Positions 8,398 to 15,898 of a DNA stretch of 21,174 bases are shown here, piece after piece. Numbering within the stretch: the first letter of the stretch is position 1; each line of letters starts with the position of its first letter. Under the pieces are notes generated by a model, which searched no databases, was not told where the DNA came from, and worked only from the letters and a program-made list of their open reading frames with translations. Source of the DNA: a virus. The stretch is from the IMG/VR virus record IMGVR_UViG_3300017786_000183, positions 1 through 21,174 of that record. One strand, written 5' to 3'. Made by a program: the position numbers and the translations under genes.

Positions 8398-10940
8398 TGA
8401 CATTTAATGGCAATGGTAATTTAACAGGGTCAGCACAATACTTTAATGATAAGGTATTCTATAATGGTGTTGCTACACAGTCATTGAGGTTTGATGATGG
8501 CAGTTCTCATAAATTGACTAAAGACTTTAGTGGCTCTTCTCCTGATAATGATAAAAAAATGACCATAAGTGTGTGGGTAAAAAGAGGGAATTTATCTGGA
8601 AGCACCCAAGTTATTATTGGTAATTATAATTCTGTTCGCTTTTTAGGAGAATTGGCTTGGGATGGAACAGATAAATTACGTTTTGACCCCGGAGGTGATG
8701 GCAATGGTTCTTCAAATTCTTATAGAGTAGAAACAACTGCTTTATTTAGAGATGTTAGTGCTTGGTATCACATTGTTCTAGCATATGATTCAACACAAGG
8801 CACAGATACTAATAGAGTTAAACTTTATGTAAATGGCACACAACAAACACTAACTGCACCATCTGGTCAGTCATTTCCTCCACTAAATTATGCACATCTT
8901 TATTCCTATGCAGGGGCAAATAATACAATAGGAGAGTTTGGAGCAGGTTTTAATTCTGGTTTTTTAGATGGATATTTATCTGAATTTAATTTTATAGATG
9001 GACTTTCATTTTTTTCTGATACATCAGGAACTCCAAATACATCATTTAATATTAACTCATTTGGTGAAACAAAAAATGGTGTATGGATAGCCAAAGAGTA
9101 TGAGGGTTCATATGGCACTAATGGATATAGATTAGAGTTTAAACAAACTGGAACTGGTACTGCATCAACATCAACAATAGGTGCAGATACAAGTGGAAAT
9201 AATAATCATTGGACATCTAGTGGTATAGTCGCATCTGATTGTGCCATGCCTGATAGTCCTGAGAATAATTTTCCTACGTTAAATCCTTTAGTTGTTACTG
9301 CTTCAGCAACAAACTCTTATGCAGAGGGTAATTTGCAAGGTGGAACTAGCAGTACTGGTGGTGGTAATATAACTGCAACTATGGCAATACCATCTGAAGG
9401 CAAATGGTATTGGGAATTTAAGTCTACCACTATAGGAAGTGGCATAAATTTAGGTTTATGGGAGCCAGATGCTAATGAAGATTTTTTTTACCAAGTTACA
9501 CCTAGTATTGCTTATTTAAGTAATGCCAACAAAAGAATAAATAACTCAACTACAAGTTATGGAGCAAGTTGGGATAGTTCAAACATAATAGGTGTTGCTG
9601 TTGACATTGATGGTGGAACAGTAACCTTTTATAAAGACAATGCAAGTCAAGGTGCTATAACTTTTGATGGAAGTGGGTTATTACCAGTTTTTGGTGATAA
9701 TACTGGTGGTTCAGGCTGTACTGCAAAAATTAATTTTGGTCAAGACCCAAGTTTTTCAGGTACATTAACTGGTGATGATATAGGAACTGAAACACCAAGT
9801 AATGGAGTAGGAGTATTTAAATATGCACCACCAACAGGCTATCTAGCATTATGTTCAGCTAACTTACCTGAACCAACCATAGGTCCTAATGTTGCTACAC
9901 AAGCTGATAATTATTTTAATACAGTTCTTTGGACTGGGAATGGTACTAATCCAAGAACTATAAGTGGTGTAGGTTTTCAGCCAGATTGGATTTGGCATAA
10001 ACCCCGTAACTTAGGCTATAACCATTTAGCTTGGGATAGTTCAAGAGGAGCAGGTTCAAATAGCCTACTAACACTTTTTCCAAATCTTACAAATGACGAG
10101 TCTGATTCCTTGCAAAGTCAAGGTAATGCCACATCATTTGATAGTGATGGATTTATTGTAAATGCAGGTTCATCTGGTGATAATCATGTAAATGATGCAA
10201 GTTATAATTATGTAGCGTGGAACTGGAAAGCAAATGGTGGCACAACCTCAAGCAATACAGATGGCTCTATAACAAGTACAGTACAAGCAAACACAACGGC
10301 AGGGTTTAGTATTGTTACTTATACTGGTAATGGAACAAATGGTGCAACTATTGGACATGGTTTAGGTGTTAAACCTGCTATGATTTCATTTAAGAATAGA
10401 GATTCAACAGCAGGTTGGGCAACATATCACAAAGAATTGGGTGCTACTAAGTTAATTTATCTTGATTTGACTAACGCATCAACTTCATCAGATGCTCATC
10501 TTAATAATACAGAACCAACAGATACCTTGATAACATTACATGACCACGTTTTAACAAATTCATCAGATGATTATGTAGCCTATTGTTTTGCAGAGATAGA
10601 GGGTTACAGCCGTTTTGGCAGTTTTCTTGGAAACGGTGATGCTGATGGTGCGTTTGTTCATACTGGATTTCGCCCTGCTTGGCTTATGGTGAAAAGATAT
10701 GATTCAACTAATAATTGGCACATTTGGGATACTACAAGAGGAACTTCAAATCCAATGGGTAGTGGTTCACTATTAGTTGCTGATGATGTTTATTATGAAT
10801 CGCAACTTGGTTCAGTATTAGACATTCTAAGTAATGGCTTCAAACCTCGTGCTAATTCTAATGGTTATAATGGTTCTGGTGCTTCATACATATATATGGC
10901 ATTTGCCGAAACCCCTTTTAAGTATGCTAATGCAAGATAG
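8397..10940 (+). CDS. Large multidomain receptor-binding fibre: LamG, SPRY-like, three C-terminal repeats
   Basis: An 847-residue protein that starts on GTG (TAGTG overlap with the upstream stop; AAAAGGG lies about nine bases before it). Residues about 25-200 look like a LamG/concanavalin-type jelly roll (MTISVWVKRG, WYHIVLAYD, VKLYVNGT, GYLSEFNFIDG). Residues about 333-451 resemble a SPRY domain (EGKWYWEF, NIIGVAVDIDGGTVTFYKDN, GLLPVFGDN, INFG). The rest is three repeats starting near residues 505, 636 and 733, each with a TGNGT- or LGNGD-type opening, G(F/L)xP-W or A, K-x-R, W and then a YVAW/YVAY/YIYM-type closing strand; the protein ends FKYANAR. These carbohydrate-binding-type folds point to host-surface recognition. 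It is the longest product of the fibre block and is followed by the assembly-like gene. Confidence 0.7.
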   Translation: MTFNGNGNLTGSAQYFNDKVFYNGVATQSLRFDDGSSHKLTKDFSGSSPDNDKKMTISVWVKRGNLSGSTQVIIGNYNSVRFLGELAWDGTDKLRFDPGGDGNGSSNSYRVETTALFRDVSAWYHIVLAYDSTQGTDTNRVKLYVNGTQQTLTAPSGQSFPPLNYAHLYSYAGANNTIGEFGAGFNSGFLDGYLSEFNFIDGLSFFSDTSGTPNTSFNINSFGETKNGVWIAKEYEGSYGTNGYRLEFKQTGTGTASTSTIGADTSGNNNHWTSSGIVASDCAMPDSPENNFPTLNPLVVTASATNSYAEGNLQGGTSSTGGGNITATMAIPSEGKWYWEFKSTTIGSGINLGLWEPDANEDFFYQVTPSIAYLSNANKRINNSTTSYGASWDSSNIIGVAVDIDGGTVTFYKDNASQGAITFDGSGLLPVFGDNTGGSGCTAKINFGQDPSFSGTLTGDDIGTETPSNGVGVFKYAPPTGYLALCSANLPEPTIGPNVATQADNYFNTVLWTGNGTNPRTISGVGFQPDWIWHKPRNLGYNHLAWDSSRGAGSNSLLTLFPNLTNDESDSLQSQGNATSFDSDGFIVNAGSSGDNHVNDASYNYVAWNWKANGGTTSSNTDGSITSTVQANTTAGFSIVTYTGNGTNGATIGHGLGVKPAMISFKNRDSTAGWATYHKELGATKLIYLDLTNASTSSDAHLNNTEPTDTLITLHDHVLTNSSDDYVAYCFAEIEGYSRFGSFLGNGDADGAFVHTGFRPAWLMVKRYDSTNNWHIWDTTRGTSNPMGSGSLLVADDVYYESQLGSVLDILSNGFKPRANSNGYNGSGASYIYMAFAETPFKYANAR
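9912..10940 (+). repeat. Three C-terminal protein repeats within the 8397 gene
   Basis: Repeat A (about residues 505-625) opens VLWTGNGTNPRTISGVGFQP and includes WDSSRGAGS and YVAWNWK. Repeat B (about 636-732) opens VTYTGNGTNGATIGHGLGVK, includes KNRDSTAGW and ends YVAYCFAEIEGY. Repeat C (about 733-847) opens GSFLGNGDADGAFVHTGFRP, includes WHIWDTTRG and ends YIYMAFAETPF. They are diverged, so this is an old protein-level triplication rather than recent DNA repeats. Confidence 0.75.
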
Positions 10941-10949
10941 GAGAAAATA

Positions 10950-11417
10950 ATGGCGTGGTTACAAAATAAAAAAATTCTAAAAGTTGGTAAGAGTTTTACT
11001 GATGATAAAGGATTTAAACATCCCTATAATTGGGTAAGTATATATTCATCTGCCTATAAAAAGAAATGGGGTATCACTTGGAAAGATGAGCCTGATACTA
11101 GTTACGATGCTAGGTTTTATACTGCAAAAGACATTGAAAGAAAGATAGATGACCTCAAGGCTACGTGGATTGCTACCACAAAAACAACAGCTAATAGTCT
11201 TTTACGAAGTACTGATTGGTATGTGACTAGAAAAGCTGAAGTTGGAACTGCTATACCTTCTGATGTTACTAAATTTAGAACAGCAGTTAGGGATGCAACA
11301 GTCACAATAGAAAAAGCTATTAATGCTTGTTCAGAGTTAGATGGATTCAAGGCATTGTTTGACACACCTAAAGATGGTGGCAATGCTGTAATGTATAACT
11401 TTCCTAAAAGTATTTAA
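10950..11417 (+). CDS. Putative tail fibre assembly-like protein
   Basis: A 155-residue soluble protein with AGGAG ahead of its ATG, directly after the largest fibre gene. The N-terminal third is basic and aromatic (MAWLQNKKILKVGKSF, HPYNWVSIYSSAYKKKWG, TWKDEPDTSYD). The C-terminal part has LLRSTDWYVTRKAEVGTAIP, then TKFRTAVRDA. This recalls the conserved L-x-x-TDW-x-x-x-R-x-x-E-x-G-x-x-(I/V)-P-x-x-x-x-x-(Y/F)R-x-A-(L/V)R block near the end of tail fibre assembly and tail assembly chaperone proteins. Position right after fibre genes fits that role. The N-terminal part is not one I recognise, and here the protein could equally be a virion component. The stop touches the next start. Confidence 0.5.
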   Translation: MAWLQNKKILKVGKSFTDDKGFKHPYNWVSIYSSAYKKKWGITWKDEPDTSYDARFYTAKDIERKIDDLKATWIATTKTTANSLLRSTDWYVTRKAEVGTAIPSDVTKFRTAVRDATVTIEKAINACSELDGFKALFDTPKDGGNAVMYNFPKSI

Positions 11418-11612
11418 ATGAAAATGAGTATGCAACCTGAATTAAAAGTACAACTAGAGCTTGATGCACACGAAAAAGAATGTGCTATCAGGTATCAGAT
11501 GGTCAATGATAAACTAGAAGGTTTAGACAAAAGAATGTGGCGAATAGAAGCTATGTCTATGGTGGGAACTTTAGGTGTAGTAGCTTTGGTTGTCGCAATA
11601 GTAATGAAGTAA
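11418..11612 (+). CDS. Coiled-coil plus single-TM small protein; holin or XhlA-like candidate
   Basis: A 64-residue protein. Residues about 8-44 form a charged helix with heptad-like spacing (VQLELDAHEKECAIRYQMV, then DKLEGLDKRMWRIEAM). Residues about 46-63 form one hydrophobic segment (MVGTLGVVALVVAIV) with a final MK. The layout, N-terminal amphipathic coil and C-terminal membrane anchor, is that of XhlA-type haemolysin/holin-accessory proteins and some phage holin partners. It follows the upstream stop with no gap. Three in-frame ATGs (11418, 11424, 11430) are available and no clear ribosome site is seen, so the true start is uncertain and translation may be coupled. No endolysin is encoded next to it, so a lysis role is inference; a virion or regulatory membrane protein is possible. 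Confidence 0.5.
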   Translation: MKMSMQPELKVQLELDAHEKECAIRYQMVNDKLEGLDKRMWRIEAMSMVGTLGVVALVVAIVMK

Positions 11613-11621
11613 GGATAGAGT

Positions 11622-13940
11622 ATGCAAACATTAAATAACTTACCTGAAGAAATGCAAATGGTTATTGCTAGGAACTTAGGTTATGATGGAAAGAAAGAAG
11701 GTTTTCCTGCCTATCTAATGTCCAATAGAAGAGTAGCAGATAAGTATACTGCTTTAGAAAATGCATTTAAAGGACAACAAGAGTTTAGACAACAGGCATT
11801 ACAACAGAAGATGGCTGAGGGTGGTTTAATGAAACCCTTTGAGCAGAATCAACAACAGCCTATGGTTGGAGGTTACGTACCACCCCCCAAGCAATCCTTT
11901 GCAACAGGTGGTCAAGTAGCAGGGATAACTACAACTATGCCTACTGCTCCTACAATAAATGCTCCTGACAAACAACAGTATAACTTTGGAATACCTGAAG
12001 CTATAGAGCAAAATCCGGACTTTGGAAAGATAGTTGGTGGACCTGCTTTACCACCTGTTATAGACCCTAATTTACCTAACCCTGACCCTACTCCACCTGC
12101 ATCTACAGTCAATGTAGAAACAACGCCTACAGTAGCACCCCCATCACAAAACTTTACAGGTACAACTAGAGAGGTTGTTGACACTAATCAATTTCTAGAA
12201 GATGGAACAACTCCTAATCCTAACTATAATAAACCTGTTTTAGGTGAGGATGGTAACCCTCTTACAGAAGAAGTAGGACCAACGATAGGAGATGTGTCTT
12301 CTCAAATGTTGACAACTCCCGGATTACCTGCTGGTTCAGAGGTACAAACAGTTGCTACAACTGCTACAGGAGACCAATTAGTAGGTGATAGTGTAGGTCA
12401 ACTAACAGGTGATGTTGCATTAGGAACTGCACAAGCAAGTACAACCACAATAAATCAACAGGATGCTACAAGTGCTAACACAATGACAGCAGATACAGTA
12501 GCAACAGATGTTAATAAAGCTGTAGAAAACTTAAAGGGTGCAACAACAGTACTAGACTTGCAGTCTCAAGTATCAGCAGCACAACAAGAAACAAGTGCTG
12601 TATCTGGATTAGAAGCAGAGCAGGGTGTAGCCACAACAATGGAAAATCCTGTACAAAGAGAGATACAGGATGGTGAATTAATATCAGGTGCGGCTAATGC
12701 TGAAAAAGCAGCTAAGTATACTGAACAAATACAAGCAGCCACAGCATTACCTAGTGAAAAAGCTACTGTTCAAGGACAACTAGCAGGTCTTACTGCTAAC
12801 TTTGATTCTAATAATCCACCACCTTGGGCTGCAGGAACATTACGTGCTGTATCAGCTAAGATGGCAGCTAGAGGAATGGGTGCATCATCAATGGCAGGGC
12901 AGGCTATGCTACAAGGTGCATTAGAGTCAGCACTTCCTATAGCACAAGCAGATGCCGCAACAACTGCAAGTTTTGAAGCACAGAATTTATCTAACAGACA
13001 AGCTAGAGCAATGTTAGCAGCAGAGCAACGTGCTACTTTTCTAGGGCAAGAGTTTGACCAAGAATTTAAAGCAAGAGTGCAAAACTCTGCTAGGATAGGT
13101 GACATAGCTGATAAGAACTTTACTGCTGAACAACAGATAGCACTAGAAAATGCTAAAGCTGCCCAGACAATGAACCTACAAAATCTAAGTAACAAACAAG
13201 CTCTTGTTATGGCTGAAGCCGCAGCACTTGCAGACTTAGACATGGCTAACTTAAGTAATAGACAACAGGCTGCTGTACAAAATGCAAATGCTTTCTTACA
13301 AAAGGATATGGCTGAACTATCTAACCAACAACAAGCAGATATGTTTTCAGCACAACAACAAGTACAAGCTTTGTTTACTGACCAAGCAGCCACAAATGCG
13401 GCTAAACAATTTAATGCTACGTCAGAAAATCAAGTAGACCAATTCTTTGCTTCTCTGACACAGGCGGCTAATCAGTTTAATGCATCACAGACAAATGCAC
13501 AAGAACAGTTTAATGCAGGTCAAACAAATACAATAGAAAGATTTAATGCAGAGATTAATAACCAACGTGACCAATTCAATGCACAGAATCAAACTGTTAT
13601 AGCACAGAGTAATGCTAATTGGAGAAGACAAATAGCAACAGAGGGAACTGCCGCCACCAATCGTGCTAATGAATTAAATGCTCAGAACATATTAGGTATA
13701 AGTCAAACTGCTTACAATAATTTATGGCAACACTATGGAGACACAATGGAGTGGGCATGGACATCAGCAGAGAATGAAAGAAGTCGTGTTATTGAATTAG
13801 CAATGGCTCAATTACAAGCTGACAGTGCTACTAATATACAAGCAATGAAAGACGATACAGCATCATCAACTGCTTTTGGTGGATTGATAGGTAAATTTAT
13901 TACAGGTAGCATATTTGGAGGAGGAGGAGGATTATTCTAA
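11622..13940 (+). CDS. Large internal-virion-type protein with 11-residue helical repeat array
   Basis: A 772-residue protein with AAGGA ahead of its ATG. Residues 1 to about 75 are helical and charged (NLPEEMQMVIARNLGYDG). Residues about 85-330 are Pro-, Thr-, Gln- and Gly-rich and probably disordered (PPPKQSFATGGQVAG, NPDPTPPASTVNVETTPTVA). From residue 455 the chain follows an unbroken 11-residue period for at least 20 units (to 674), with Asn at the first position of most units, then less regularly to about 707. The end is a hydrophobic Gly-rich tail (KFITGSIFGGGGGLF). Gene order after the fibres and before two further large proteins fits an internal core or ejection protein that forms a helical conduit on infection, by analogy with T7-type internal virion proteins; no clear family match is claimed. 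No enzyme motif is seen. Confidence 0.6.
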   Translation: MQTLNNLPEEMQMVIARNLGYDGKKEGFPAYLMSNRRVADKYTALENAFKGQQEFRQQALQQKMAEGGLMKPFEQNQQQPMVGGYVPPPKQSFATGGQVAGITTTMPTAPTINAPDKQQYNFGIPEAIEQNPDFGKIVGGPALPPVIDPNLPNPDPTPPASTVNVETTPTVAPPSQNFTGTTREVVDTNQFLEDGTTPNPNYNKPVLGEDGNPLTEEVGPTIGDVSSQMLTTPGLPAGSEVQTVATTATGDQLVGDSVGQLTGDVALGTAQASTTTINQQDATSANTMTADTVATDVNKAVENLKGATTVLDLQSQVSAAQQETSAVSGLEAEQGVATTMENPVQREIQDGELISGAANAEKAAKYTEQIQAATALPSEKATVQGQLAGLTANFDSNNPPPWAAGTLRAVSAKMAARGMGASSMAGQAMLQGALESALPIAQADAATTASFEAQNLSNRQARAMLAAEQRATFLGQEFDQEFKARVQNSARIGDIADKNFTAEQQIALENAKAAQTMNLQNLSNKQALVMAEAAALADLDMANLSNRQQAAVQNANAFLQKDMAELSNQQQADMFSAQQQVQALFTDQAATNAAKQFNATSENQVDQFFASLTQAANQFNASQTNAQEQFNAGQTNTIERFNAEINNQRDQFNAQNQTVIAQSNANWRRQIATEGTAATNRANELNAQNILGISQTAYNNLWQHYGDTMEWAWTSAENERSRVIELAMAQLQADSATNIQAMKDDTASSTAFGGLIGKFITGSIFGGGGGLF
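12984..13643 (+). repeat. Twenty-unit 11-residue (33-nt) repeat array
   Basis: Reading from N455 in steps of 11, units begin NLSNRQARAML, AAEQRATFLGQ, EFDQEFKARVQ, NSARIGDIADK, and so on; 13 of 20 units start with Asn. Four units have (N/E)LSN(R/K/Q)Q, and later units end in (Q/R)F followed by NA, so the DNA shows near-identical CAGTTTAATGCA-type stretches every 33 bases between about 13407 and 13590. Later steps (GTAATNRANEL, NAQNILGISQT) keep the phase. Confidence 0.85.
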
Positions 13941-14131
13941 TGAATACTAACCCAGCATTAAATGCATATCGCAAGATTAAAGAACAAAAAGAAGAACCAA
14001 AAACTAATAAAGCAGGTGGTCTGCTAACACGTAGCAATGCTATTAAACGTGCAGGTAAGGCTGACCCTAAAGAAGAAGTGTCCATGCGAGTAGCTAGATA
14101 CGTAAATGATATAAGGAATTACAATGCCTGA
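13940..14131 (+). CDS. Small basic hypothetical protein in virion operon
   Basis: A 63-residue protein starting on an ATG that shares a base with the upstream stop and overlapping the next gene by eight bases. It is rich in Lys and Arg (AYRKIKEQKEEPK, RSNAIKRAGKADPKEE) and ends in a likely helix (SMRVARYVNDIRNYNA). It has no hydrophobic segment, Cys or enzyme motif. Tight placement between a large internal-type protein and a conserved-looking 167-residue protein suggests an accessory virion or assembly factor. I do not recognise a family. That it is a real gene rests on its fit between two overlapping neighbours. Confidence 0.6.
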   Translation: MNTNPALNAYRKIKEQKEEPKTNKAGGLLTRSNAIKRAGKADPKEEVSMRVARYVNDIRNYNA

Positions 14132-14627
14132 AGCACAACAACCCTCATTTAGCCGACCTATTCCCGGACAATCTCTCACAGCAGAGTTGGGTAATAGACC
14201 GTGGCAATCACCACCACAGTATTCTACACTAGAAGAAGCTATGGATTGGTACTTAGAAAGATTTGATAGTCAAGAAGTTATTGATGAACTTATGGCTGTT
14301 CTTGAATCAGGTATACCTATTAGTACTGTTGCTAACTCTATGCAGTTGGGTGCTGTCTTACAAGGTGTTCACAGTGTAGATGTAGGTGTATTGGTTATGC
14401 CTATAATTATGGAGATGATGAAATACCTAGCAGATAAAACAGATACTAAATATAAGATGGGTGATGAACCTGAAGAAACAGATAAACCTACAGATGCAGT
14501 AATGACATCAGCACTTAACGAATTAAAGAACCAACAACAAGGCTCTATGGAAACAGAGCCAATGGAAGAAGAGGAAGAAGAAGAACCAATGCCTGAACAG
14601 TCAGGTCTAATGGCAAGGAGAGCTTAA
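14124..14627 (+). CDS. Hypothetical virion-operon protein with acidic tail
   Basis: A 167-residue protein. It opens with a Pro-rich stretch (SRPIPGQSLTAELGNRPWQS, PPQYSTLEEAMDWYLERF) followed by helices and a hydrophobic but probably soluble centre (GIPISTVANSMQLGAVLQGV, HSVDVGVLVMPIIMEMMKYL). The last 30 residues include an uninterrupted acidic run (MEEEEEEEPMPEQ). The GNRPW-PPQYST-EEA-DWYL pattern with GIP and HS-DVGVLV-P is one I recall from hypothetical proteins of marine podoviruses next to their large internal proteins; no function is known to me. Its ATG overlaps the small basic gene by eight bases, and the stop overlaps the next ATG by one. The acidic tail may pair with its strongly basic neighbour, which is speculation. 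Confidence 0.65.
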   Translation: MPEAQQPSFSRPIPGQSLTAELGNRPWQSPPQYSTLEEAMDWYLERFDSQEVIDELMAVLESGIPISTVANSMQLGAVLQGVHSVDVGVLVMPIIMEMMKYLADKTDTKYKMGDEPEETDKPTDAVMTSALNELKNQQQGSMETEPMEEEEEEEPMPEQSGLMARRA

Positions 14628-15898
14628 TGGGTTTTAATTTTATGGCTGCCCTTGGTGGAGCAGCATCACAGATAACAAAAGATATAGAAGAGCAGGAGCA
14701 AGAGGTAAAGCTTCGTACTCGTACTATACTTGACAGACATGTAGCTGAAACTGCAGCTAATAGAAAAGAATATAAAGCCAATAAAAAGAAAGTACAAGAG
14801 CAACTTAACTCTATCGTATCTTACTTTGGTGATGACCCTGACAGGTGGAATAAAGCTAGAGCTATTGTAGCAGGTGGCGATGCTCATGTAGCTAAGATGT
14901 CACAATACTTTGCTAAAGCACAGAATAATAAACAAGATGTAAACGAGATATACAAACTTACTAAGAGTGAGAATGATGTAGGACTTAAGGGTATTGAAGA
15001 TACTACTAATAGTCTTGTACAAATGGCACAGATTGCACAGCCTTCATTTGGTGCATCTGGACAGACAAGTAGCCTATTAGGTTCTACTGATATGTCTAAG
15101 GTATATCAACGTGGCAGACAAGAGTTTGAGAAGGCAGGTCTTTTAGATGCAGTACCTACAGCTACAGAAACAGGTGCTACATATGGTTCAGGTACATTAG
15201 ATTTAAGCAAGATAAATACAGATGCTAAATCAATAGACCAACAAAAGGCTAACATACTTAATGACTTAACTAATTATGAAGTGGGTACTCCTGAACACGA
15301 TGCGGCTTTAAAGAAGCAAGCAACTCTTAATGAGTTTGAAGAGAGTAATAGCCTAGCTTTAAAGATAGCTAAAGAACAAAATAAAACTAAAGGTCAAGCT
15401 GCTCGTAGTTTTTACATGACAACATTAAAGAATGGTCTATTAGGAATAGAGAATAAGTTTAAAGAAACTATAGTAAATGGTCCTGATGGAAAACCAATAC
15501 AAGACCCTGCTAAGAAAGCAGAGTTTAAACAACAAAGTATAAAAAAATATAAGACTGACTTTGTCAATGACTTGTTAAGAAATCCGGGTGGTTTAAGTTC
15601 TAATGGCTTAGATGTTATACAAGCTGACCCTGAATTAAATGACATTTACCAGAATATAATGAAGAAGGAACAGGATAGAATAAAAGGTACAGCACAAAAA
15701 GAACAGGCACAAAAGATAGTATCTGAAAATAAAAGTGTAAATATAAATGTAGTTAAACAGCTAAGAAATATAAAGGCAGACATGACTAAAGAACAGTTAT
15801 ATAAATTTATACTACAGGCATACCCAAAAGTTCCGGGTGTAAGTGTTGAAGACCATGCGGCAAATATAAATAAGCTAGTAGAAGAAGCATATAAATAA
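14627..15898 (+). CDS. Putative internal virion protein, helical
   Basis: A 423-residue protein, mostly alpha-helical and highly charged after a short hydrophobic start (MGFNFMAALGGAASQITKDI). Residues about 17-60 form a long charged helix (EEQEQEVKLRTRTILDRHVA, NRKEYKANKKKVQEQL). The middle is Ser/Gly-rich (QPSFGASGQTSSLLGSTDMS). The C-terminal half alternates Lys-rich helices with loops and ends INKLVEEAYK. The layout and its position between other large virion genes resemble the middle-sized internal core proteins that podoviruses eject into the host. No lytic transglycosylase, nuclease or other active-site motif is visible. It is coupled on both sides by TAATG overlaps (14625-14629 and 15896-15900). 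Confidence 0.55.
   Translation: MGFNFMAALGGAASQITKDIEEQEQEVKLRTRTILDRHVAETAANRKEYKANKKKVQEQLNSIVSYFGDDPDRWNKARAIVAGGDAHVAKMSQYFAKAQNNKQDVNEIYKLTKSENDVGLKGIEDTTNSLVQMAQIAQPSFGASGQTSSLLGSTDMSKVYQRGRQEFEKAGLLDAVPTATETGATYGSGTLDLSKINTDAKSIDQQKANILNDLTNYEVGTPEHDAALKKQATLNEFEESNSLALKIAKEQNKTKGQAARSFYMTTLKNGLLGIENKFKETIVNGPDGKPIQDPAKKAEFKQQSIKKYKTDFVNDLLRNPGGLSSNGLDVIQADPELNDIYQNIMKKEQDRIKGTAQKEQAQKIVSENKSVNINVVKQLRNIKADMTKEQLYKFILQAYPKVPGVSVEDHAANINKLVEEAYK

Noticed and set aside
12770-13393. 207-codon minus-strand open frame opposite the hendecad array
   Set aside because: Cys-, Ala- and Ser-rich pattern mirrors the repeated Ala/Gln codons on the plus strand; it is a shadow of the repeat.
13407-13590. 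33-base spaced repeats as a CRISPR-like or regulatory DNA array
   Set aside because: Period is a multiple of three, the frame stays open, and similarity is higher at protein level (11-residue unit), so it is a coding repeat.
14730-14735. Plus-strand TTGACA within the 14627 gene
   Set aside because: No -10-like hexamer at suitable distance.
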